Positions 26,737 through 34,521 of a stretch of DNA of 34,521 nt are shown here, one piece after another. The notes below the pieces were generated by a model. That model made no database searches. It saw only the letters and a program-made list of their open reading frames with translations, and was not told where the DNA came from. Location of the stretch: contig CAYOXI010000025.1 in assembly GCA_964407855.1 (NCBI GenBank), positions 1 to 34,521 of the forward strand, written 5' to 3'. This DNA comes from SHZI01 sp964407855 (GTDB taxonomy: Bacteria; Pseudomonadota; Gammaproteobacteria; Steroidobacterales; GCA-2729495). The position numbers and the translations under genes were made by a program. Each line of letters begins with the position of its first letter. Within the stretch, counting starts at the first letter, position 1.

Positions 26737-27178
26737 TCAGTGCAGGATCCGCAGGCCGCGCACCGGCGAGAAATCGCGATCGTGGGTCACCAGGACCTCC
26801 GCGTTGATGGCCAGTGCGCTGGCCACCTGTATGGCGTCGGGCAGCTTCAGGTTGTACTTGGCCCGCAGGCGGGCGGCGCCTTCGGCGATGTCGCCGGTGA
26901 GGTCAACGACCTGCCAGGATTCCAGTACCGCACGGTAGCGCCTGGCGAGTGTTTCCTCACCGGCCCGGAGTGGGCCAGAGAGCACCTCGGCAATGGTGAT
27001 CGTGGTGATTGCCAGAGCCAGCTCGCTGTTGGCGTGACGGCTGAAGATGCCCGCGAAGCGTCTCGCATACCGGGCGTTGGCTGCCAGCGTGTAGATGATC
27101 GGCGCGGGTCAGTGAGTCAACCGGACCCTGTCGTCCGGGCAAGCGCTGGTGCTGGCCAGTTGACGCCTTCAGTCTCAT
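26737..27178 (-). pseudogene. Orphan PIN-domain toxin (VapC-like), frameshifted
   Basis: The minus-strand frame from 27108 to 26737 encodes most of a VapC-like PIN nuclease: PIIYTLAANARYARRF, ITIAEVLSGPLRAGEE, KYNLKLPDAIQVASAL and VLVTHDRDFSPVRGL, with Glu and two Asp of the four acidic active-site residues. The first acidic residue (VDS) sits in a different frame (27178-27110), one base out of register near 27109; removing one base joins both into about 146 residues with all four acids. The ATG at 27178 overlaps the acyl-CoA ligase stop (ATGA). No VapB-type antitoxin is present. Sequencing error is possible instead of true decay. Confidence 0.62.
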
Positions 27179-28815
27179 CCGCCAGCCAGGTGATCCCGGT
27201 AATGCTCCCGCAGCGCCATCTTGTTGAGCTTGCCGGTGGCGGTGTGGGGCAGTTCGCTGGCGAAGACCACGTCGTCCGGCACCCACCAGCTCACCACCCT
27301 GGCGGCCAGGAAGGCGAGCAGTTCATCCCGTGTCACCGCCGCCCCCGGCTTCAGCGTGACAATAAGGAGCGGGCGCTCCGACCATTTCGGATGAGGCACG
27401 CCGATGACGGCGGCCTCCGTGACGGCCGGATGGCCTACCGCCAGGTTCTCGAGTTCGATGGAACTGATCCACTCACCACCGGACTTGATCACATCCTTGC
27501 TCCGGTCGGTGATCTGCAGGTAGCCATCGGCATCAATGGTGGCCACGTCGCCGGTGTCGAACCAGCCCTCCTCGCGATGGGCCTCGCTGTGCTCCAGCCG
27601 GAAGTAACCGCTGGCGATGTAGGGCCCGCGCACCTGCAACGCACCGAAGGTGCGGCCGTCGCGGGGCAGCGGGTTGCCGTCATCCCCGACAATGCGCATC
27701 TCGACGCCAAACACGACGCGGCCCTGCTTCAGGCGGATTTCCCGCTGGGCCTCGGCGGGCAGGGATTCGTGGGCAGGCTTCAGGGTGTTGAAGGTGCCGA
27801 GCGGCGAGGTTTCAGTCATGCCCCAGGCATGATGGGTTTCCACACCATGCTGCTGGCGGAACTCGTCTATCACTGCCGGCGGACACGCGGCGCCACCCAC
27901 CACGGTGCGCCGGAGACTCGGCAACTGCACCCCGGATTTTCCCAGGTACTGGAGCAGCGCGAGCCAGACGGTGGGCACGCCAAGGGCGAGGGTCACCTGT
28001 TCCGAATTGATCAGGTCGCACAGCGTCTCCGGGTCGCCGGCACTGCGACCGGGCAGCACCAGCTTCGCGCCAGCCATCGGCACGATGAAGGGTATGCCCC
28101 AGGCGTTCACGTGGAACATGGGCACCACCGGCAGCACCGTGTCACGTGCCCGGATGCCCATCACATCAGCACTGCAGGCGGCCATCGCATGCAGCACCGT
28201 GGACCGGTGACTGTAGAGCACGCCCTTGGGATTGCCGGTGGTCCCGGAGGTATAGCAGAGCGCGCTGGCTGCCCGTTCATCAAGCTCGGGCCACTCGTGG
28301 TCGTCGCTGCCCTGGTCCAGCAACTCCTCGTAGCAGAGCGGTGGCTCCAGTGGGCCCGCTGGAGCGGTGGCCGGCATGTGGGAGGGTCCTGTCATGTAGA
28401 CCACATGCCGGATACCGGTCAGATGGGGCGACAGCCGGGCCAGCAGCGGGGCGAACTCCGGGGCCGCGAACAGCACGCGGGCACCACCGTCGTTGGCGAT
28501 CCAGGCGATCTGCTCGGGACCCAGCCGGGGGTTGATCGTGTGCAGCACATAGCCGGCGCAGCCCACGCCATAGTAGAGCTCGAAGTGCCGGAAATCGTTC
28601 CAGGCCAGGGTTGCAACCCGGTCCCCGGGCGCGAGACCGAAACGCGCCAGGCTGCTGGCGAGGCGGCGTGCACGAAGGAAGGATTCCCGGTAGGTGTAGC
28701 GGTGCCGCGGGTGGTCCGCCGTAATGGAGACTAGCGACTGCTCGCCGTGATTCTGTTCAGCGTGGCGCAGGATGCCGGTGATCGTCAGCGGCGTGTCCAT
28801 CATCAGGCCGTGCAT
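27175..28815 (-). CDS. Acyl-CoA ligase, AlkK-like
   Basis: Start ATG 28815 follows GGAGGG, two bases after the hydrolase stop; the protein is 546 residues. The ANL motifs are complete: AMP loop YTSGTTGNPKGVLYSH, FHVNAWGIPFIVPMAGAKLV (typical of medium-chain AlkK-type ligases), TETSPLGTFN, the hinge TGDVATIDADGYLQITDRSKD and a C-terminal Lys in TATGKLNKMAL. It activates a carboxylic acid to its CoA ester, likely a medium- or long-chain fatty acid; the substrate is inferred from family. It is the last intact gene of the beta-oxidation operon. Confidence 0.92.
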   Translation of the reverse strand: MHGLMMDTPLTITGILRHAEQNHGEQSLVSITADHPRHRYTYRESFLRARRLASSLARFGLAPGDRVATLAWNDFRHFELYYGVGCAGYVLHTINPRLGPEQIAWIANDGGARVLFAAPEFAPLLARLSPHLTGIRHVVYMTGPSHMPATAPAGPLEPPLCYEELLDQGSDDHEWPELDERAASALCYTSGTTGNPKGVLYSHRSTVLHAMAACSADVMGIRARDTVLPVVPMFHVNAWGIPFIVPMAGAKLVLPGRSAGDPETLCDLINSEQVTLALGVPTVWLALLQYLGKSGVQLPSLRRTVVGGAACPPAVIDEFRQQHGVETHHAWGMTETSPLGTFNTLKPAHESLPAEAQREIRLKQGRVVFGVEMRIVGDDGNPLPRDGRTFGALQVRGPYIASGYFRLEHSEAHREEGWFDTGDVATIDADGYLQITDRSKDVIKSGGEWISSIELENLAVGHPAVTEAAVIGVPHPKWSERPLLIVTLKPGAAVTRDELLAFLAARVVSWWVPDDVVFASELPHTATGKLNKMALREHYRDHLAGG

Positions 28816-28817
28816 GT

Positions 28818-29666
28818 TCACCCTCCCCGAATGAAGTCCGTGAGGCCGGGCCATTCCTCCGCGCCGACCTCGGGATCGAACAGTCCGAAGTGCCCGATCT
28901 TCCGGCCGGCCGCGTTGCGGGGGCCCAGCTCGATCAGTTCCCGTTCGGCGTTCGGAAACCAGTCATGCCACGCGCGCACAGCGCGCTCCGGCGCCAGGAA
29001 GTCGCTCCGGGGCAGGTAGGTGCGCAGGCGGCAGCATACCTCGTCGTGGAACTGGGGCTGCGGGCCCACGGTCGGGCTGCGCACGTACTGGCTGTCCCGA
29101 CCCCACTCGGCCCACTGGCGGGCGACGCCGGAGGGAATGTCCTGGCCCAGACCGAGGCGGGACGACGGGAAGCGCACATTCAGCGCGGTGAGCAATGGAA
29201 TCGCGGCGTACCAGAGGGCAAACACCCTGGCCCGGTCCACGCCGTCCCAGTGGCGCCAGTGGCCGGACTGGGTGGCGACGCCAACGAGGGCGTCGGCCGC
29301 CCGCACTTCCGGCGCGATGCCCAGCAGCTGGCCGCCGACGGAGTGGCCGAGCACGACGACGCGATCGGGCGCGTGCCGCTCGCGCAGCCAGCGGAACGCC
29401 GCTGGAAAGTCCTTGCGGCCCCAGTCTTCCAGCCGGATCAGTGCAACCCCGTCGCCTGCAACTACGGAGTCGCCCATCCCGCGATAGTCATAGGTGAGCA
29501 CGCCGATCTGCTCAGCCTCGAGGTGCGCGGCGAGATGGCGGTAGAAGCGGCGGCGGACGCCCATTGCGGAGTTGATCAGGAGCCAGGTGCGGGCTCCGGC
29601 AGGCGCGTGCACCGTTGCGCGCAGCACCTGGCCATCCGCAGCGGTGATGTCGATGTCGCAGCTCAT
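28818..29666 (-). CDS. Alpha/beta-hydrolase (COG4757-like)
   Basis: This 282-residue alpha/beta-fold protein has LTYDYRGMGDS, the nucleophile elbow GHSVGGQLLG (Ser), and a final catalytic His in KIGHFGLFDPEVG. Long helical lid segments (ALWYAAIPLLTALNVRFPSS) follow the elbow. There is no signal peptide. Such proteins hydrolyse esters, thioesters or amides; the substrate is unknown. It is 48 bases downstream of an acyl-CoA dehydrogenase and two bases before the ligase start. A thioesterase or ester-releasing step feeding the ligase is plausible by context only. Confidence 0.82.
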   Translation of the reverse strand: MSCDIDITAADGQVLRATVHAPAGARTWLLINSAMGVRRRFYRHLAAHLEAEQIGVLTYDYRGMGDSVVAGDGVALIRLEDWGRKDFPAAFRWLRERHAPDRVVVLGHSVGGQLLGIAPEVRAADALVGVATQSGHWRHWDGVDRARVFALWYAAIPLLTALNVRFPSSRLGLGQDIPSGVARQWAEWGRDSQYVRSPTVGPQPQFHDEVCCRLRTYLPRSDFLAPERAVRAWHDWFPNAERELIELGPRNAAGRKIGHFGLFDPEVGAEEWPGLTDFIRGG

Positions 29667-29714
29667 CCGGATTCCGCTACAGCGCCCGCAACGAGCAGGC
29701 CGCCAGCCGACCCA

Positions 29715-30887
29715 TCAGCTTCCGGGCGCGGGCTTTCGGGGATCGAGACCAATGGATCGCGCAATGATCTCCCGCATCACCTCGGAGGAGCCTGCGTAGA
29801 TGCGCGACACCCGCGCATCCCGGTACATGCGCGATATCCGGTATTCGTCCATATATCCGGCCCCGCCGTGCAGCTGGACGCACTCGTCGGTCACGCGGCC
29901 CTCCAGCTCGCTGCAGAAGAGTTTGGCCCGGGCGATATCGGCGGCCCCCAGGCGCCCGGCGTTGAACTCCGTCACGCAGTGATCCACGAACACCTGTGCG
30001 ATGTCGATCTGCGTGCGCATGTCCGCCATCTTGAAGCGATTGACCTGGAAGTCGCCTACGGCCTGGCCGAAGATCCGCCGTTCCCGGATGAAGTCCAGCG
30101 TCAGGTCGAAGGCGACCTGGCTGGCGGCAACGTACTGGGCGGCGGAGATGAGTCGCTCCTCCACCAGGTACTCCATCAGGTAGTAGAAGCCCCGAGCCGG
30201 ATCGCCGAGCACGTTGGCCTTCGGGACCCGCACGTTCTCGAAGAACAGCTCCGCCGTGTCCTGGGAGTTCAGGCCCATCTTCTTCAGGTTGCGGCCGCGG
30301 GCGAAGCCCGGCATGTCGCGCTCCACGAGGAAGAGGCCCAGCTTGCGCCCGCCCTCACCAGCCGGAGCCGTGCGCGCCGCGACGACGAAGACGTCGCCAT
30401 TGATGCCGTTGGAAATATAGGTCTTGGCACCATTCAGGAGGAAATGATCGCCCCTGTCCTCAGCCCGGGTCTTGATCCCCGCCAGGTCACTTCCGGCGCC
30501 CGGCTCGGTCAATGCGATGCCCAGGATCGACTGTCCGCTAGCGCACCTGGGCAGGAAGCGGCGCTTCTGCTCGTCGTTGCCGAGACCCGCGATGTAGGGT
30601 GCCACCAGGCGGGAATGCAGCGTGAAGTAAAGGCCGCTGTCACCGTAGCGCAGGTTCTCCTCGAGCAGGATCTGCTCGTAGCGGAAATCCCCGATGCCTG
30701 CGCCACCGTACTCCTCCGGGACCTGCATCAGGAGCAGCCCCTGCTCGCCGCCCTTCCGGTAGATCTCCCGGTCGATCTGCCCCTGTTCGTACCAGCGGTC
30801 CCGGTGAGGCTCCACTTCCTTCTGGAAGAAGCGGCGCACCGACTCGCGGAACATGTCGTGCTCGGGCTCGAAGATCCGCCGTTCCAT
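29715..30887 (-). CDS. Acyl-CoA dehydrogenase, long-chain/isovaleryl-type active site
   Basis: This 390-residue protein starts at ATG 30887. FAD and substrate motifs: PEEYGGAGIGDFRYEQILLEE, ALTEPGAGSDLAGIKTRA, TYISNGINGDVFVVAART and RRIFGQAVGDFQVNRFKMADM. At the C-terminus the usual YEGT catalytic Glu is YAGSSEVMREIIARSIG, with Ala at that position. In long-chain and isovaleryl-CoA dehydrogenases the base lies on an earlier helix; the VEERLISAAQ segment (around residue 245-255) could supply it. It is 23 bases downstream of the FadJ-like gene. Confidence 0.92.
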   Translation of the reverse strand: MERRIFEPEHDMFRESVRRFFQKEVEPHRDRWYEQGQIDREIYRKGGEQGLLLMQVPEEYGGAGIGDFRYEQILLEENLRYGDSGLYFTLHSRLVAPYIAGLGNDEQKRRFLPRCASGQSILGIALTEPGAGSDLAGIKTRAEDRGDHFLLNGAKTYISNGINGDVFVVAARTAPAGEGGRKLGLFLVERDMPGFARGRNLKKMGLNSQDTAELFFENVRVPKANVLGDPARGFYYLMEYLVEERLISAAQYVAASQVAFDLTLDFIRERRIFGQAVGDFQVNRFKMADMRTQIDIAQVFVDHCVTEFNAGRLGAADIARAKLFCSELEGRVTDECVQLHGGAGYMDEYRISRMYRDARVSRIYAGSSEVMREIIARSIGLDPRKPAPGS

Positions 30888-30910
30888 GCCCTGGTGCCCC
30901 GGCGCCCTGG

Positions 30911-33106
30911 TCAGGCAGCGCTGCGCGCTGTACCGGGTGTGGCACGGGGATAGAACAGCTCGTTCCTCTCCGCCCGTGCACGCAGGGAATCCGGTACCAG
31001 GAAGCGGGGTCCGCAGTCCGCCGCCAGCCGGTCGCACTCGGCAACGAAGGCCTTCAGGCCCACCGTCTCGATGAGTGAGAGCGTGCCGCCGGTCCAGGCC
31101 GGATAGCCCCAGCCGAAAATCGAGCCGATATCCGCGTCCGCCGGCTCCGTCACCACACCTTCCTCGAGGCAGCGGGCGGTCTCGACTGCCTGGACGTAGA
31201 GCAGCCGCTTCCTGACCTCTTCCACGTCGGGCTGCTTCGCGGCCGGCGGATAGACTCCGGCGATACCCGGCCAGAGGAACTTCTTCCCGTCCTTCGGGTA
31301 ATCGTAGAAACCCTTGCCGTACTTCTTGCCCTTCCGGTCCAGCTCCTCCGCGAATTTCAGGGCAACGGCAATCGCGGACGGACCCGTGTAAGTGTCGCCG
31401 AGGTCTGCCCGGGTCTGCCTGTAGATCTTTACCGACAGCTCGATGCTGACTTCGTCGTGCACGGCCAGCGGCCCCACCGGCATGCCAGCCTGCCTGCCTG
31501 CGTTCTCGATCAGCGCGGGCAGTACACCCTCCTGCAGCAGCGCCATGCCCTCATTGGCGTAGGTCATGAAGACGCGGCTCGTGTAGAAACCACGGCTGTC
31601 GTTGACCACGATGGGCGTCTTGCGGATCTGCTGCACGTAATCCAGTGCCCGGGCTACGGCCTCGTCGGAGGTCTGCTTGCCCAGGATCACTTCCACGAGG
31701 GGCATCTTGTCGACCGGCGAGAAAAAGTGGAGGCCGATGAAGTTCGCGGGCCGCTTCGACGCCTCGGCCAGGCCCGTGATCGGCAGCGTGGAAGTGTTGG
31801 AGGCGAAGATGGCGGACCCGGCAATGACAGCCTCGGTCTTCCGGGTAACGTCGGCCTTGATGTCCCGACTCTCGAACACGGCCTCGATCACCAGCTCGCA
31901 GCCCTTCAGGTCGGCGTATTCCGTGGTCGGATGGATGCGGCCAAGGATGGCCTCCATCTCGGCCGCCGGCGTCCGGCCCTGGTCCACGCGCTTCTGGAGT
32001 AGCGCCCGGGAGTAGTCCTTGCCCTTGTCGGCTGCCGCCTTTGTTGAGTCGAGCAGCACCACGTCCATGCCGGCGCGGGCCGAGACATAGGCGATACCCG
32101 CCCCCATCATGCCGGCGCCGAGCATGCCGAGGCGCGTGACCTTCGACTTCGCAACCCCCGCAGGCCGGCGGACCAGCTTGTCAGCCGCGCCCTTGTTGAT
32201 GAAGAGCGTGCGCGTCATGTTCCGGTAGACCGGGTTCAGCAGCAGGCTGGTGAAGTAGCGCGCCTCGATCTTCAGCCCGGTGTCGAAGGGCACGATGCTG
32301 CCCTCATATACGGACGACAGGATCGCGACCGGTGCCGGGTAGTTGTGCTGGGTCTTGTCGGCGATCAGGGCAGAACCCGCCATGAAGGTCTGCTGAACGC
32401 CTGGATGCAGGGCCCCGGCGCCGCCCGGCCAGCGGAAGCCCTTCTTGTCCCAGGGCTGCACCGGATCGGCGGCCTCCTTCAGCCAGCGGCGGGCCACGCT
32501 CACCACGTCGGCAGCCGGTGCGAGTGCATGCACGATGCCAAGCGCTTTGGCCTTCTCGGGCTCCACATGCGTCCCCTGGGTCATCAGCTCCAGCGCCGGC
32601 TGGATGCCGATCAGGCGCGGCAGCCGCTGGGTGCCGCCGGCTCCGGGCAGCAGACCCACCTGGACCTCGGGCAGGCCCACGACAGCTTTCGGGTCGCTGG
32701 CGAGCACGCGGTAGTGGCAGGCCAGGCAAAGCTCCAGCCCGCCGCCCAGCGCCGTGCCGTTGATGGCGGCCGCCACCGGTTTGCCACTGGTCTCCAGCTT
32801 CCGCAGCGCGGCCGAGTAGCGGCCCATCGCCCGCATCAGCTCCGGGCCGCTGACCCCACTGCCATAGATGTTGACGATGTCCATCAGGTCGGCGCCGGCG
32901 ATGAAGGCCGGCTTGCCGGACGTGATGATGGCGGCCCTGATGCCCGCGTCGCCGGTGATCCGGTCCACGGCGGCGGCCAGCTCGGTGGTGAGCGCCGGCG
33001 TGATGACGTTCATCGACCGCCCCGGCAGGTCGATGGTCACCGTGGCAATGCCGTCGCCGTCAACAGCGATGTGAATGGCGGTTTCCGCTGCCTTGCTCAT
33101 GGTCAT
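30911..33106 (-). CDS. fadJ: FadJ-like bifunctional enoyl-CoA hydratase/3-hydroxyacyl-CoA dehydrogenase
   Basis: This 731-residue protein starts at ATG 33106, sharing ATGA with the thiolase stop. Residues 1 to about 200 form a crotonase domain with both catalytic Glu residues (GTALGGGLELCLACHY and VGLPEVQVGLLPGAGG). An NAD-binding domain follows (LGMLGAGMMGAGIAYVSARA), then the 3-hydroxyacyl-CoA dehydrogenase catalytic His in FIGLHFFSPVDKMPLVEVI and the C-terminal domains (NDSRGFYTSRVF, GKGFYDYPKDGKKFLWPG). It catalyses hydration and oxidation in beta-oxidation. FadB would be similar; the FadJ label follows length and the partner thiolase. Confidence 0.93.
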   Translation of the reverse strand: MTMSKAAETAIHIAVDGDGIATVTIDLPGRSMNVITPALTTELAAAVDRITGDAGIRAAIITSGKPAFIAGADLMDIVNIYGSGVSGPELMRAMGRYSAALRKLETSGKPVAAAINGTALGGGLELCLACHYRVLASDPKAVVGLPEVQVGLLPGAGGTQRLPRLIGIQPALELMTQGTHVEPEKAKALGIVHALAPAADVVSVARRWLKEAADPVQPWDKKGFRWPGGAGALHPGVQQTFMAGSALIADKTQHNYPAPVAILSSVYEGSIVPFDTGLKIEARYFTSLLLNPVYRNMTRTLFINKGAADKLVRRPAGVAKSKVTRLGMLGAGMMGAGIAYVSARAGMDVVLLDSTKAAADKGKDYSRALLQKRVDQGRTPAAEMEAILGRIHPTTEYADLKGCELVIEAVFESRDIKADVTRKTEAVIAGSAIFASNTSTLPITGLAEASKRPANFIGLHFFSPVDKMPLVEVILGKQTSDEAVARALDYVQQIRKTPIVVNDSRGFYTSRVFMTYANEGMALLQEGVLPALIENAGRQAGMPVGPLAVHDEVSIELSVKIYRQTRADLGDTYTGPSAIAVALKFAEELDRKGKKYGKGFYDYPKDGKKFLWPGIAGVYPPAAKQPDVEEVRKRLLYVQAVETARCLEEGVVTEPADADIGSIFGWGYPAWTGGTLSLIETVGLKAFVAECDRLAADCGPRFLVPDSLRARAERNELFYPRATPGTARSAA

Positions 33107-34311
33107 ACCCGCTCGATGATGGTGGCGGTGCCCATGCCGGCACCAACGCACAGGTTGATGAGCGCCGTGCCCTTCTGCCGGCGCTCCAGTTCGTCCAGAA
33201 CCGTGCCGAGGATCATCGCGCCGGTGGCACCCAGCGGATGACCCATGGCAATGGAGCCACCATTGACGTTGATCCGGTCGTGGGGAACAGCCAGTTCCTG
33301 CATGAAGCGCAGGACAACCGAGGCAAAGGCCTCGTTGAGCTCGAACAGGTCGATGTCGCCGGCCTGCATCCCGCAGCGCTTCAGTACCTTGCGGGCCGAC
33401 GGCCCGGGACCCGTCAGCATGATGGTGGGCTCGGAGCCGATGGAGGCAAAGCCGAGGATACGGGCGCGCGGCTTCAGGCCCAGCGCCTTGCCCATCTCCC
33501 GGGTACCGACCAGCACGCCCGCGGCGCCGTCGACGATCCCGGACGAGTTGCCGCCGGTGTGCACGTGGTTGATGCGCTCAACCTCCGGGTAACGCTGCAG
33601 GGCCACGCTGTCGAAGCCGAACTGCTCGCCCATCGTGGTAAACGCGGGCTTGAGCTCAGCGAGCCCCGCGGCGGTGGTGTCCGGTCGCATGTGCTCGTCC
33701 TCGTCCAGCAGCGTGACGCCCATCGAGTCCCGGATCGTGAGTACGGACTCCCGGAACCAGCCCGAAGTCCAGGCGTGAGCAGCACGTTTCTGGCTCTCGG
33801 CGGCGTAGGCGTCGCAGTCCTGCCGACTGATGCCGTACTTGGTGGCGATGAGGTCCGCGCCGATGCCCTGCGGTGCGAAGTACATCTTGTACGCCACCTG
33901 GGGATCGGAGAGCATCGCGCCGCCGTCCGAACCCATTGGCACGCGGGACATGGACTCCACGCCGCCACCAATGCACAGGTCCGACTGGCCTGACATCACC
34001 TGGGCGGCTGCCGTGTTCACGGCCTCCAGCCCAGATGCGCAGAAGCGGTTGAGCTGCTTCCCGGGAACGTTCTCGGCATAGTCGGCGTTCATCACCGCGA
34101 CACGCGCAATGTCTGCGCCCTGCTCGCCCACCGGCGAGACACAGCCCATGATCACGTCGTCGAGCTGGCTGGTGTCCAGCTGGCTCCGAGCGCGTAATGC
34201 CTGCAGCACCTGAGTCAGTAATTCGACGGGGGTCACCTCGTGAAGCGAGCCGCCGGGTTTTCCGCGGCCACGGGGCGTGCGGACATGATCGAAGATGAAG
34301 GCATCAGCCAT
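33103..34311 (-). CDS. Acetyl-CoA C-acyltransferase (thiolase)
   Basis: This 402-residue thiolase has the nucleophile Cys in NRFCASGLEAVNTAA (about residue 90), SGIVDGAAGVL, the substrate loop GSEPTIMLTGPGPS, ELNEAFAS, the His in NGGSIAMGHPLGATGA and the second Cys in CVGAGMGTA. It cleaves 3-ketoacyl-CoA to acetyl-CoA. It is the first gene of the operon; its promoter should lie in 34312-34521, where none is obvious. It may be called fadA or fadI; the motifs do not settle which. Confidence 0.94.
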   Translation of the reverse strand: MADAFIFDHVRTPRGRGKPGGSLHEVTPVELLTQVLQALRARSQLDTSQLDDVIMGCVSPVGEQGADIARVAVMNADYAENVPGKQLNRFCASGLEAVNTAAAQVMSGQSDLCIGGGVESMSRVPMGSDGGAMLSDPQVAYKMYFAPQGIGADLIATKYGISRQDCDAYAAESQKRAAHAWTSGWFRESVLTIRDSMGVTLLDEDEHMRPDTTAAGLAELKPAFTTMGEQFGFDSVALQRYPEVERINHVHTGGNSSGIVDGAAGVLVGTREMGKALGLKPRARILGFASIGSEPTIMLTGPGPSARKVLKRCGMQAGDIDLFELNEAFASVVLRFMQELAVPHDRINVNGGSIAMGHPLGATGAMILGTVLDELERRQKGTALINLCVGAGMGTATIIERV

Positions 34312-34479
34312 GGTCTTACCCCGTGATTCAGGCCAGGTGGGTCAGGCCCGGTTTCAGGCCCGCACGAATCCTACGCCGGGAGCCCCGGTCAGGGAAAGTC
34401 CGCTCGCCGACCGGGCAAAAAGACCGGCCCTGCCGGGTGACGAGGCCCGCACCGAGACCCTTGACCTGTTGACGTCCAT

Positions 34480-34521
34480 CCAGAATTGACCCACTTGGCG
34501 GGGTAATTTTCATCGAAAACT
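34480..34521. mobile_element. Possible terminus of an insertion element at window edge
   Basis: The last 42 bases change character abruptly: AT-rich motifs AATTGACCC and GGGGTAATT (an imperfect 9-bp inverted pair) followed by TTTTCATCGAAAA. This resembles the short repeated motifs at the ends of IS21-type elements from memory. No transposase is visible because the window stops. The remainder of 34312-34479 shows nothing I can support. Confidence 0.25.

Noticed and set aside
26641..28734. 697-codon plus-strand frame opposite the acyl-CoA ligase
   Set aside because: Composition shadow of the ligase and PIN region; no motifs, no ribosome site.
28890..30953. 687-codon plus-strand frame opposite the hydrolase and acyl-CoA dehydrogenase
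   Set aside because: Runs antisense through two well-supported genes; translation is Ala/Val/Pro/His-rich without recognisable domains.

Overview
The window is GC-rich bacterial chromosome, densely packed, with many GTG/TTG starts and 1-4 nt start/stop overlaps. The gene set (TypA/BipA, class II HMG-CoA reductase, CrtY-type lycopene cyclase, several acyl-CoA dehydrogenases and acyl-CoA ligases, MAPEG, Hsp20) fits a heterotrophic Pseudomonadota, most likely a gammaproteobacterium rich in acyl-CoA catabolism. This placement is inference from gene types; there is no rRNA or other phylogenetic marker. No tRNA, rRNA, CRISPR array or intact transposase was seen.

Layout. (1) 1-2745: the 3' part of an aspartyl/asparaginyl beta-hydroxylase-like gene, then a 1.9 kb mosaic bounded by two nearly identical 74-bp direct repeats. 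It holds a threonine-dehydratase N-terminal fragment, a small Lys-rich protein, a double-cupin protein and an orphan C-terminal fragment. (2) 2705-5434 (minus): aldehyde dehydrogenase, secreted DUF1838 protein and pterin carbinolamine dehydratase. (3) 5614-6866 (plus): MaoC-type hydratase and an atypical crotonase in an overlapping pair; 6885-8555 (minus): FadD-type ligase. (4) 8680-14519 (plus): an isoprenoid operon headed by a single polypeptide fusing HMG-CoA reductase to mevalonate kinase, followed by IPP isomerase, an SDR oxidoreductase and a two-gene ABC-2 exporter. (5) 14528-20075 (minus): a carotenoid operon converging on it, transcribed as PQQ-type sugar dehydrogenase, cysteine-free thioredoxin-fold protein, crtY, crtI, crtB. 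(6) 20222-25547 (minus): short Hsp20, Cys/Met-metabolism PLP enzyme, large acyl-CoA dehydrogenase, TypA. (7) 25690-26223 (plus): NlpC/P60 lipoprotein; then 26262-34311 (minus): MAPEG, a frameshifted orphan PIN toxin, and a beta-oxidation operon (thiolase, FadJ-like, acyl-CoA dehydrogenase, alpha/beta hydrolase, AlkK-like ligase). The last ~40 bases may be the edge of a mobile element.

How they fit together. The fusion protein would carry HMG-CoA through mevalonate to 5-phosphomevalonate. Idi balances IPP and DMAPP, and CrtB, CrtI and CrtY turn GGPP into a beta-carotene-type product. HMG-CoA synthase, phosphomevalonate kinase, mevalonate-diphosphate decarboxylase and GGPP synthase are absent from the window and must lie elsewhere if the route is complete. 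The strongest candidate for something undescribed is the HMGR-mevalonate kinase fusion in its back-to-front arrangement with the crt operon.
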